NCBI RefSeq assembly: GCF_014635285.1
Contig: NZ_BMCR01000001.1
Span: 434,001 to 498,000, forward strand
Direction: 5' to 3'
DNA from: Stappia taiwanensis
GTDB lineage: Bacteria > Pseudomonadota > Alphaproteobacteria > Rhizobiales > Stappiaceae
DNA length: 64,000 nt
Shown: in pieces, positions 15,534-23,795 of the stretch
How positions within the stretch are numbered: position 1 is the first letter of the stretch
Layout of the letters: every line of letters starts with the position of its first letter
The notes under the pieces: model-generated
What the model was told of the DNA's origin: nothing
What the model saw: only the letters and a program-made list of their open reading frames with translations
Database searches by the model: none
Translations under genes and position numbers: made by a program

Positions 15534-15986
15534 ATGAACATCACACGACGCCAGGCGCTTGCTCTGGGCGCCGGGGCCGCCGTCGTCACCATGACCGCAT
15601 TGCCGCGGCTCTCGCTCGCCGACACCGACGCGGTCAAGGCAGCGATCGACGCCGTGGCCGGCGGCGCCACGCCGGAGGTTGCCAATGTGACGCTGACCGC
15701 GCCGGAAATCGCCGAGAATGGCAACACCGTGCCGATCACCGTGGCCATCGACAGCCCAATGACCGACGACGATTACGTGACCGACGTGACGATCCTGGCC
15801 GCCGGCAACCCGGCGCCGGGCGTTGCGACCTTCCACTTCACGCCGATGTCGGGCAGCGCCGAGGCCACCACCCGTATGCGCCTGGCCAAGACCCAGGACG
15901 TGATCGCGGTCGCCAAGACCTCGACCGGCAAGGTCTACATGGATCGCAAGACGGTGAAGGTCACCATCGGCGGCTGCGGCGGCTAA
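15534..15986 (+). CDS. soxY: Sulfur carrier SoxY
   Basis: A 150-aa protein with a twin-arginine signal (TRRQALALGAG) and the SoxY C-terminal swinging arm GGCGG, whose C148 carries sulfur intermediates. It forms a complex with SoxZ, encoded 56 bp downstream, and needs Tat export for the pair. Full length for the family. Confidence 0.95.
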   Translation: MNITRRQALALGAGAAVVTMTALPRLSLADTDAVKAAIDAVAGGATPEVANVTLTAPEIAENGNTVPITVAIDSPMTDDDYVTDVTILAAGNPAPGVATFHFTPMSGSAEATTRMRLAKTQDVIAVAKTSTGKVYMDRKTVKVTIGGCGG

Positions 15987-16042
15987 GCGCTGCCTGCCCC
16001 ACGAGTGATCCCCGACACGTCTCTTTTATTCAGGAGTGCCCG

Positions 16043-16369
16043 ATGGCCAAATCCAAGCCCCGCGTCAAGGTGCCCAAGAGCGCCGACAAGGACGAAGTAA
16101 TCACGATCAAGACCCTGATTTCGCACAAGATGGAATCCGGCCAGCGCAAGGACAAGGAAGGCAACCCGATCCCGCGCCAGATCATCAACAAGTTCACTTG
16201 CGAGTTCAACGGCAAGCCGGTGTTCTCCTGCGATCTGGAGCCGGCGATCTCCGCCAATCCGTATCTGGAGTTCAGCGCCAGGGTGCCGGAGAGCGGCGTC
16301 TTCACCTTCACCTGGGTGGATGACGACGGCTCCGTCTATTCCAAGGAATCCAAGATCAAGGTGAACTGA
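16043..16369 (+). CDS. soxZ: SoxZ
   Basis: A 108-aa beta-sandwich partner of SoxY without its own signal peptide, as usual, so it is exported with SoxY. Motifs KPRVKVPKSA, TLISHKMESGQRKD and FTFTWVDDDG are characteristic. One cysteine pair (C53 and C62 region) is present. AGGAG precedes the ATG. Confidence 0.95.
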   Translation: MAKSKPRVKVPKSADKDEVITIKTLISHKMESGQRKDKEGNPIPRQIINKFTCEFNGKPVFSCDLEPAISANPYLEFSARVPESGVFTFTWVDDDGSVYSKESKIKVN

Positions 16370-16480
16370 TCCGATGGACCGGCGGCCGCCCGGTCGCCGG
16401 TTCCGCATTGCCTGAACCAGCCTCTTTACGAAAACGAGAACAAGACGAACCGCAGCGGTTCGCGCAGGAGGGAAAGCCAC

Positions 16481-17335
16481 ATGAGGAAACTCCCGGGTCT
16501 GCTTGCCGGCGGAGTTGTCGCGGCGGCGATGACCGCCGCGGGCGGAGCAAGTGCCGACGAGACCAATTTGCCCAGCATCGACGGTGTCACCCTGCAAACG
16601 CGGGCGGAGGCACCGGAAGGGCACCCGCTGACGGAAATCATCTCCGGTTTCGAATTCCGGACCAAGGAAACCCAGGCGCTGGAGCTCGATGACTTCAACA
16701 ACCCCGGCTTTCTGATGGTCGAGCTGGGCGAGGAGGCCTGGTCGACGGTCGAGGGCACCGCCGGCAAGTCCTGCGAATCCTGCCATGGTGATGCCTCCGA
16801 GAGCATGCGGGGCGTGCGCGCCGCCATGCCGAAGTGGAATGAGGCCGCCGGTCGTCCCTTCACGCTGGAAAACCAGATCAACGCCTGCCGTACCGAGCAG
16901 ATGGGCGCCGACGCGTGGAAGTGGGAGTCCGATGCCATGCTCGGCATGACCGCCTACATCGGCCTGCAGTCGCGCGGCATGCCGGTCAAGGTGGACATGG
17001 AAAGCGGCGAGATGCGCACGTGGTGGGAGAAGGGCAAGGAGCTCTACTACACCCGCTTCGGCCAGCTCGACATGGCCTGCGCCAACTGCCACGAGAGCAA
17101 CTACGGCAACTACATCCGCGCGGACCTTCTGAGCCAGGGTCAGTCGAACGGGTTCCCGACCTATCGGTTGAAGTGGCAGAAGATGGGCTCGCTGCACCGG
17201 CGCTTCAAGGGGTGCATGGACAACATCCGGGCCAAGGCGTTCAAGCGCGGCTCCGATGAGTTTGTCGCGCTGGAAGCCTATCTTGCCTGGCGCGGGCAGG
17301 GGCTTTCGGTGGAGACACCTGCGGTCCGCAACTGA
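16481..17335 (+). CDS. soxA: Diheme cytochrome c SoxA
   Basis: A 284-aa periplasmic protein with a Sec signal (cleavage near ASA, residue 25). CESCH at 98-102 and CANCH at 200-204 bind two hemes, so this is the diheme form. C245 in RRFKGCMDN is the persulfide cysteine that ligates the active-site heme. C136 is an additional cysteine of the first domain. With SoxX it forms the L-cysteine S-thiosulfotransferase. A purine-rich GAGGG lies upstream of the ATG. Confidence 0.95.
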   Translation: MRKLPGLLAGGVVAAAMTAAGGASADETNLPSIDGVTLQTRAEAPEGHPLTEIISGFEFRTKETQALELDDFNNPGFLMVELGEEAWSTVEGTAGKSCESCHGDASESMRGVRAAMPKWNEAAGRPFTLENQINACRTEQMGADAWKWESDAMLGMTAYIGLQSRGMPVKVDMESGEMRTWWEKGKELYYTRFGQLDMACANCHESNYGNYIRADLLSQGQSNGFPTYRLKWQKMGSLHRRFKGCMDNIRAKAFKRGSDEFVALEAYLAWRGQGLSVETPAVRN

Positions 17336-17554
17336 CGCCAGCGCCCCGCCGCCCCCGGACCCGACGCAAGAACGCTGCCGGGTCCGGCGAAAGAGGGCGG
17401 AAGGGGCGTCCGGACTGCCCAGGCCTCCGCCCGCACACGGGTGGGGCTGGGGGCGCCGGGCACATCCAGAACAGAAACTGCGTGGCGGCCGCAAGGCGCG
17501 CGACGGCACCCTATTGCCTGCCGCAAGGCGGCGGAACGAGGATGGAACGGGCAC

Positions 17555-19249
17555 ATGATTTCTCGGCGTGAATTCCTGATGGCGGCGGTCGCGACGGCCG
17601 CAATGACCAGCGGCACCGGTTTCGGCGGGCTTGGCCGGCTCGCCGCGCAGCAAGCGCTGCGCGAGGAGGACCTTCTCGCCTTCCGGCCGCTTGGCAATGT
17701 CACGCTGGTGCATCTGACCGACATTCACGCCCAGCTCATGCCGGTCTATTTCCGCGAGCCTTCGGTCAATCTCGGGGTCGGCGCGGTGAAGGGGCTACCG
17801 CCCCATGTGACCGGCGCCGATTTCCTCAAGATGTACAATCTGGAGCCGGGCTCGCCGGAAGCCTATGCGCTGACCTCCGTCGACTTTGAGGGGCTGTCGC
17901 GCGCCTATGGCCGCATGGGCGGCATCGACCGCATCGCCACGGTGCTGAAGTCGATCCGGGCGGACCGCGACGCCAACACCCTGTTCCTTGATGGCGGCGA
18001 CACCTGGCAGGGCAGCTACACCTCGCTGAAGACCGGCGGCAACGACATGATCGCGGCGATGAACGCCCTGAAGCCGGACGCCATGACCGGCCACTGGGAG
18101 TTTACCTATGGTTCCGACCGGGTGTCGGAAATCGTCGAAAGCCTGCCGTTCTCCTTCCTGGGCGGCAATATTCGCGACACCGAATGGGACGAGCCGGTGT
18201 TCGAGCCCTACAAGATCTTCGAACGCGGCGGCGTGCGCATCGGCGTGATCGGTCAGGCCTTCCCCTATACCCCGGTGGCCAATCCGCGCTGGATGTTCCC
18301 CACCTGGTCCTTCGGCATTCGCGAGGAGGAGGTGCAGGCCAATGTCGACGCGGTCCGGGCCAAGGGCGCCGACGTGGTCGTGCTGTTGTCGCACAACGGC
18401 TTCGATGTCGACCGCAAGCTGGCCGAGCGGGTCAAGGGCATCGACGTGGTGCTGACCGGTCATACCCATGACGCGCTGCCCGAGCCGGTCAAGGTCGGCA
18501 AGACGCTGCTGATCGCCACCGGCTCGAACGGCAAGTTCCTGTCGCGGCTCGATCTCGATGTGCGGGACGGCGAGGTCAAGGACTTCCGCTATCGCCTGAT
18601 CCCGATCTTCTCCGACGTGATCACCCCCGATGCGGAGATGACCAAGCTGGTGACCGAGCTGCGGGCGCCCTATGCCGATGAACTTTCCCGCGAATTGGCA
18701 ACCACGGACTCCCTGCTGTACCGGCGCGGCAACTTCAACGGCACCTTCGACGATCTGATCTGCGAGGCGCTGATCGACAAGCGCGATGCGGAAATCGCCA
18801 TGTCGCCGGGCTTCCGCTGGGGGACGAGCGTGCCCGCCGGCCAGCCGATCACGGTGGAGGACCTGCACAACGCCACCTCGATGACCTACCCGGAGGCCTA
18901 CCGCTCGGAGATGTCCGGCGCGCTGATCAAGGAGATCCTGGAGGACGTCGGCGACAACCTGTTCAACACCGACCCCTATTACCAGCAGGGCGGCGACATG
19001 GTGCGCGTCGGCGGTATGGCCTACACCATCGACCCCTCGGCCACCATCGGCAACCGCATCTCCAACATGACGCTTCTGAAGGACGGGTCGCCGATCGACC
19101 CGGCGCGCAACTATGTCGTCGCCGGTTGGGCCAGCGTCAATGAGGGAACCGAAGGCCCCGCGATCTGGGATGTGGTCGAGGAGCACCTGAAGGATCGCAA
19201 GTCGGTGACACTGGAGCCGAACCGCGCGGTCAAGGTGGTGGGCGCCTGA
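17555..19249 (+). CDS. soxB: Thiosulfohydrolase SoxB
   Basis: A 564-aa dimanganese hydrolase that removes sulfate from the SoxYZ-bound intermediate. A Tat signal (SRREFLMAAVATAA) starts the protein. Metal-binding motifs of the 5'-nucleotidase-like phosphoesterase fold are present: LTDIHAQL (D56, H58), DGGDTWQG, TGHWEFTYG, LSHNGFD and TGHTHD. ATG 17555 sits directly before the Tat motif; an upstream in-frame ATG would disrupt the signal. The 219 bp before it hold no supported gene. Confidence 0.95.
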   Translation: MISRREFLMAAVATAAMTSGTGFGGLGRLAAQQALREEDLLAFRPLGNVTLVHLTDIHAQLMPVYFREPSVNLGVGAVKGLPPHVTGADFLKMYNLEPGSPEAYALTSVDFEGLSRAYGRMGGIDRIATVLKSIRADRDANTLFLDGGDTWQGSYTSLKTGGNDMIAAMNALKPDAMTGHWEFTYGSDRVSEIVESLPFSFLGGNIRDTEWDEPVFEPYKIFERGGVRIGVIGQAFPYTPVANPRWMFPTWSFGIREEEVQANVDAVRAKGADVVVLLSHNGFDVDRKLAERVKGIDVVLTGHTHDALPEPVKVGKTLLIATGSNGKFLSRLDLDVRDGEVKDFRYRLIPIFSDVITPDAEMTKLVTELRAPYADELSRELATTDSLLYRRGNFNGTFDDLICEALIDKRDAEIAMSPGFRWGTSVPAGQPITVEDLHNATSMTYPEAYRSEMSGALIKEILEDVGDNLFNTDPYYQQGGDMVRVGGMAYTIDPSATIGNRISNMTLLKDGSPIDPARNYVVAGWASVNEGTEGPAIWDVVEEHLKDRKSVTLEPNRAVKVVGA

Positions 19250-19290
19250 TCGGGCGCGCCTGCCGCCTGCGGCGGCTCTCATGACTTCAC

Positions 19291-19312
19291 GTATCTGAAT
19301 GTAGGAATTTGA
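19291..19312. promoter_or_regulatory. Candidate SoxR site upstream of soxC
   Basis: GAATGTAGGAAT (19297-19308) between soxB and soxC matches the two other sox intergenic motifs in the GAAT and AAT ends. It suggests that soxCD has its own controlled promoter in addition to read-through from soxXYZAB. Confidence 0.4.
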
Positions 19313-19335
19313 AGGTTTGAACCCGGAGTAACAGA

Positions 19336-20625
19336 ATGTCGAGATCTTCGAAGTCTCACGACGGGCCCGCCAACCCATCGCGGCGCGGCCTCCTGAAGGC
19401 TGGAATTGCCGGCGCCGGTCTCGTGGCTGGCGCGGGGCTGGCCCGGGCCGCGGGCGGGGACCCCGCCAACCTGCCGCCCAATGTGGCCGACTGGAGCCGC
19501 TATCTGGGGCCGGGCGTCGATGCGGCGCCCTATGGCATGCCGTCGGAGCATGAGGCGCAGGTGGTGCGCCGCAGCGTGGAATGGCTGACCGCTTCGCGGG
19601 AAAGCTCGATCAACTTCACGCCGCTGCATGAGCTGGATGGCATCATCACGCCGAACGGCCTGTGCTTCGAGCGCCACCATGGCGGTGTCGCCGAGATGAA
19701 CCCGACCGATTACCGGCTGATGATCAACGGTCTCGTCGACAAGCCGCTGATCTTCACGCTGGAGGATCTGAAGCGCTTTCCGCGCGTCAACCGGCTGTAC
19801 TTCCTGGAATGCGCGGCCAACTCCGGCATGGAGTGGCGCGGCGCCCAGCTCAACGGCTGCCAGTTCACCCACGGCATGGTCCATTGCGTGATGTATACCG
19901 GCGTGCCGCTGAAGTACCTGCTGGAAGAGGCCGGGCTGAAGACCAATGCCAAGTGGATCATGCCCGAGGGGGGCGATGCCGCCGGCATGAACCGTTCCGT
20001 ACCGATCGAAAAGGCCCTCGACGACTGCATCGTCGCCTTCAAGATGAACGGCGAGGCGCTGCGTCCGGAGCAGGGCTACCCCGCCCGTCTGGTGGTGCCG
20101 GGTTGGGAAGGCAACATGTGGGTGAAGTGGCTGCGCCGCATTGAGGTCGGGGACATGCCCTGGCACGCCCGCGAGGAAACCTCGAAATACACCGACCTTC
20201 TGGAAGGCGGCAAGGCCCGCCGCTTCACCTGGGTGATGGACGCCAAGTCGGTGATCACCAGCCCCAGCCCGCAGGCGCCGATCCTGCATGCGAAGGGCGC
20301 GACCGTGCTGACCGGGCTTGCCTGGTCCGGCAATGGCCGCATCACCCGGGTCGATGTCACCCTCGACGGCGGCAAGAACTGGCATGAGGCGCGGATTGAC
20401 GGGCCGAGCCTGCCGAAGGCGCTGCACCGGTTCTATTTCGAGTTCGACTGGGATGGTTCAGAACTCTTGCTGCAATCGCGGGCCCATGACGAAACCGGAT
20501 ACGTGCAGCCGACCAAGGACGCCTTGCGCGCGGTTCGCGGCACCAATTCCATCTACCACAACAACGGGATCCAGACCTGGTACGTGAAGGCCGACGGGGG
20601 AGTGGAAAATGTCGAGATTTCTTAA
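19336..20625 (+). CDS. soxC: Sulfane dehydrogenase molybdenum subunit SoxC
   Basis: A 429-aa molybdopterin protein of the sulfite-oxidase fold with a Tat signal (SRRGLLKAGIAGAG, residues 16-29). C159 in FLECAANSG is the Mo ligand. The C-terminal part (about 300-429) is the Mo-co dimerisation domain. SoxCD oxidises the sulfane sulfur left on SoxYZ and so allows full oxidation without sulfur globules. The last 17 bp overlap soxD. Confidence 0.95.
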   Translation: MSRSSKSHDGPANPSRRGLLKAGIAGAGLVAGAGLARAAGGDPANLPPNVADWSRYLGPGVDAAPYGMPSEHEAQVVRRSVEWLTASRESSINFTPLHELDGIITPNGLCFERHHGGVAEMNPTDYRLMINGLVDKPLIFTLEDLKRFPRVNRLYFLECAANSGMEWRGAQLNGCQFTHGMVHCVMYTGVPLKYLLEEAGLKTNAKWIMPEGGDAAGMNRSVPIEKALDDCIVAFKMNGEALRPEQGYPARLVVPGWEGNMWVKWLRRIEVGDMPWHAREETSKYTDLLEGGKARRFTWVMDAKSVITSPSPQAPILHAKGATVLTGLAWSGNGRITRVDVTLDGGKNWHEARIDGPSLPKALHRFYFEFDWDGSELLLQSRAHDETGYVQPTKDALRAVRGTNSIYHNNGIQTWYVKADGGVENVEIS

Positions 20626-21274
20626 GGTTGCGGCCCTGTCGGTCGGCGCGGCGCTGGCGCTGTCGCAGCCGCTCCAGGCCGGCTCCCTCGGTCTTGGAAC
20701 GCCGGCCACGCCGGAGGAAATCGCCGGTTGGGACATCGACGTGCGCCCGGACGGTGCCGGCCTGCCGGAGGGGCGCGGCACGGTGGCGGAAGGCGAGGCG
20801 ATCTTTTCCGAGCAATGCGCCGTCTGCCATGGCGATTTCGGTGAGGGCGCCGGGCGCTGGCCGGTGTTGGCCGGTGGTCAGGACACCCTGACCAGCGAAG
20901 CGCCGGTCAAGACCATCGGCTCCTACTGGCCGTATCTGTCGACCGTCTACGACTACATCCACCGGGCCATGCCCTATGGCAACGCCCAGAGCCTTTCCGC
21001 CGACGAGACCTACGCGGTGGTCGCTTATCTGCTCTATCTGAACGACATCGTCGACGATGAGGAATTCGAACTGTCGAAGGAGAATTTCGCCTCCATCCGC
21101 CTGCCGAATGAAGACGGCTTCATCGACGATGGCCGCCCGGATACGCCGCTGGCGAGCGAAGCCCCCCCTTGCATGAGCGAATGCAAGGCCGAGGTGAAGA
21201 TCACCAAGCGGGCGCGCATCATCGACGTGACGCCGGAGGACGACGGCGAAGTCAGCGGCATGGCCGTCGACTGA
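20609..21274 (+). CDS. soxD: Cytochrome subunit SoxD (short, single heme)
   Basis: A 221-aa cytochrome with a signal peptide (cleavage near LQA, residue 23), CAVCH at 70-74 and a likely distal M121 (HRAMPYGN). It starts inside the soxC end, so translation is coupled. The classical Paracoccus SoxD is a longer diheme protein; this one has only the first heme domain plus a C-terminal tail with a cysteine pair (PPCMSECK). It is the electron acceptor for SoxC. A terminator follows at 21305. Confidence 0.9.
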   Translation: MSRFLKVAALSVGAALALSQPLQAGSLGLGTPATPEEIAGWDIDVRPDGAGLPEGRGTVAEGEAIFSEQCAVCHGDFGEGAGRWPVLAGGQDTLTSEAPVKTIGSYWPYLSTVYDYIHRAMPYGNAQSLSADETYAVVAYLLYLNDIVDDEEFELSKENFASIRLPNEDGFIDDGRPDTPLASEAPPCMSECKAEVKITKRARIIDVTPEDDGEVSGMAVD

Positions 21275-21304
21275 TCGCGGCGAACGTATTGCCTTGAGAT
21301 GAAG

Positions 21305-21335
21305 GGCCCGGCCGCACAGGTGGTCGGGCCTTTTT
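21305..21335 (+). terminator. Terminator after soxD
   Basis: GGCCCGGCC (21305-21313) pairs with GGTCGGGCC (21322-21330) with one wobble, and TTTTTC follows. It ends the sox operon ahead of the convergent EamA gene. Confidence 0.8.
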
Positions 21336-21353
21336 CATGGGCGCTGCTCGCCT

Positions 21354-22310
21354 CTAGCGCGCCTGCGGCTTCAGCCGGGCAAGCAGCCGCAGCGAGAGCC
21401 GCTGCACCAGCGCCGGCGGCGCGGTCGCCAGCACCAGACCGCTCATCACCAGCAGGAACCCGGCGAAATGATAGGCATGCAACGCCTCGCCCAGGAACAC
21501 CACCGCCATCAGCACGCCATAGGGCGGCAGGAGATACATGAAGACACCGGTCACCGCCGGGCCCACCACCTTGATGCCATACTGGAAGCAGGAAAACGCC
21601 AGCACCGAGGAGACCACGGCAACGCCGAAGATCGACACCCACGCATCGGAGGTGACCGGGAACCGTTCGGTCTCGGCGATCTCCCAGATCGCGAAGGGAA
21701 AGAGGGTCACGGCGCCGGCCAGGGCCAGCGCGGCGAACAGCGACAAGGTCGGCACAGAGGTGAATTCCCCCCGCTTCAGCAGCACGGAATAGACCGCCCA
21801 ACTGAGGGCGGCGAGGGCGAAGATCACGTCGCCGCCGTTGAAGCTCAGGCTGAGCAGGGCCGACAGCGAGCCTTCGACCACGATGGTGATCACCCCGAGA
21901 ATGGCGAGGACGATGCCCACCGCCTCGCGCGCCGAGATGGAGCGTCCGCGAAACAGCCACTCCAGCAACAGGATCAGCACCGGCGAGGAGGTGTAGATCA
22001 GCGTGCCATTGGTGGCGGTGGTGAAGCGCAGGGCGAAATAGACGCCAGCACCGCAGAACCACATGCCGAGCAGCCCCATGATGCCCAGAAGGTCCCAATG
22101 GCGCAGCAGCGTGCCCCGATGGCGGACAAGACCGCGATGGGCGAACGGCAACAGGATCAGGAACGCCAGCGTCCAGCGCAGGAAGGCCAGCGTCCACGGC
22201 TCGACCGTTTCCACCGCCGCCCGCCCGATCACCATGTTGGAGGAGAAGAACAGCGGCATGACAAACAGCAGCGCGAACGCCCGATGCCGGGGGGAGGACA
22301 GGTCAAACAT
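21354..22310 (-). CDS. EamA/DMT-family transporter
   Basis: A 318-aa protein with ten hydrophobic helices in two EamA repeats (about residues 15-145 and 160-295). Family motifs include FFSSNMVIGRAAVE in helix 1, RWTLAFLILLPF and a TSSPVLILLLEWLF stretch. Such proteins export metabolites such as amino acids or purines; the substrate cannot be read. ATG 22310 is chosen because residues before it are hydrophilic and unusual for the family; ATG 22346 is possible. It converges on soxD and is probably unrelated to sox. Confidence 0.85.
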   Translation of the reverse strand: MFDLSSPRHRAFALLFVMPLFFSSNMVIGRAAVETVEPWTLAFLRWTLAFLILLPFAHRGLVRHRGTLLRHWDLLGIMGLLGMWFCGAGVYFALRFTTATNGTLIYTSSPVLILLLEWLFRGRSISAREAVGIVLAILGVITIVVEGSLSALLSLSFNGGDVIFALAALSWAVYSVLLKRGEFTSVPTLSLFAALALAGAVTLFPFAIWEIAETERFPVTSDAWVSIFGVAVVSSVLAFSCFQYGIKVVGPAVTGVFMYLLPPYGVLMAVVFLGEALHAYHFAGFLLVMSGLVLATAPPALVQRLSLRLLARLKPQAR

Positions 22311-22400
22311 GAGGGCAAACCGTCGCGTCGAAGGGAAAAGAACCATTGGAAGCGGGCGCGGGGCATCCGCCGGGAAACATCAATTTATGAGCCGGGAGCG

Positions 22401-23612
22401 TTATTTCACAAAAACCGTCGGCTTGCAGGGGAATTCCTCTGCCGTCAGGAAGACACAGGCACCGGCGGCATCGGCCGCGTTGGGGAAAGGGCCGGCGGTC
22501 AGCCGGGTACCACCCGTGTCGGCAGCTTCGTCGAGAATCCGGCGGCGAACGCCGGAAAGCAGCTTCGGGTATTTTCCTGTCAGGCCGCTCCAGGCCGCTT
22601 CGGCGGCCGCCAGCGATCCGTAGGCGCCAAGATCCACGGCGAAATCGGTGCGGCTGATCCGCTCGCCGCTGATCGAGGCCACCCGCCCGGCGGCCCGCGT
22701 CACCGGCAGGGCGTAGCGCTGCGGCGTGTCGTCGGTCTCGCTCGCGCTGGGACCAATCGAGGCGGTTGAGGATGGAGGAGTGCTGTCCTGCGGCGGAAGG
22801 ACGATCCGCACCGGTGCAGGAGGAGGGACTGGGATGACCTTCGCCGCCGGCGCTGCGACGGAGGCTGCGGCGACAGAGGCTGCGACGGAGGGGGCTTCAG
22901 CCGGTTTGCCCTCCGGCTTTTGGGGCAGGGCCGGAGCCGGCAGGGTCGCGACCTTGCCCGCCGGGCCGACAAGCCGCTCCACCGCGGCCAGAATGCGATC
23001 GCCAAACCTCGCCACGGGCGCGGGCAGGGCGGCGACCGCAGGTTCCGTGGGGACACTTCCGGTGGTCGCCGGGGTCTTCGGTGTTGTGGCCCGCGCGTCC
23101 GGCGCGGATGTGCGCTCTTTCGCCGTCGGTGCGGCGGGGAGCGTTTTGCTGGCCTGGGACACGGGGCGCAGCTGCAAGTCGTCCCTCAGCGAGGCGAGTG
23201 CATGTTTCAGCGTCCCGACCTCCCGTTTCAGGGCGGTGATATCCAGCCAGATGCGCCGGTGCTCGTCGGCGGCGTCGCTTCCCCCGGCGGAGGGGTAAAG
23301 GCCAACATCCAGCGGCGACACGCCCTTGATCGAGGCGGTGGAGGAGACATCCCCGGACGGCGGCAAGGTGACCTGAGCGAAGCTGCGCACCGTGAAGCCC
23401 ATTGTCTGGTTGATGAACAGCGAGGAAATACCGACCACGCCGAACAGAATCGCGGCACCACCCCACAGGAGCACCCAGCCCATGTCCTGAGACACGGACC
23501 GTCGTGGCGCCTTCCCTCTGCTGGTTTTGAGTGGTTTCACGCCACGGGTCCCGGATTCTCGCTCGCTCCTTTGTAGAGAACTCCAAATATGGTTAACAAC
23601 CGATAAAATCAC
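22401..23612 (-). CDS. Single-span membrane protein with SPOR-like C-terminus
   Basis: A 403-aa protein. A basic cytoplasmic N-terminus precedes one membrane span (VLLWGGAAILFGVVGISSLF, about residues 47-66), then a helical segment (ITALKREVGTLKHALASLRD) likely to be a coiled coil. A long Ala/Pro/Val linker (about 160-300) leads to a C-terminal domain (FAVDLGAYGSLAAAEAAW onward) that resembles SPOR peptidoglycan-binding domains. The layout fits a cell-envelope or division-associated protein. GTG 23612 has no clear ribosome site, so the start may lie farther in. Confidence 0.7.
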   Translation of the reverse strand: MILSVVNHIWSSLQRSERESGTRGVKPLKTSRGKAPRRSVSQDMGWVLLWGGAAILFGVVGISSLFINQTMGFTVRSFAQVTLPPSGDVSSTASIKGVSPLDVGLYPSAGGSDAADEHRRIWLDITALKREVGTLKHALASLRDDLQLRPVSQASKTLPAAPTAKERTSAPDARATTPKTPATTGSVPTEPAVAALPAPVARFGDRILAAVERLVGPAGKVATLPAPALPQKPEGKPAEAPSVAASVAAASVAAPAAKVIPVPPPAPVRIVLPPQDSTPPSSTASIGPSASETDDTPQRYALPVTRAAGRVASISGERISRTDFAVDLGAYGSLAAAEAAWSGLTGKYPKLLSGVRRRILDEAADTGGTRLTAGPFPNAADAAGACVFLTAEEFPCKPTVFVK

Positions 23613-23795
23613 CGGTTAAGGTCAGGGGGAACGCGGCGGAAATGCGCCTTTTCAACCGGCTTTTCCCGGGCCCCGGCGGCGTTTGTCACGAAGTGAAACA
23701 GGTTTTGATTGTGCGGATGGGCTCTCGCCTCTCTATGAGTGAGCGCCATCGGGCCAGTCCGATGCCAGACTGCGTGAATCAGGAGACAGCAATCG

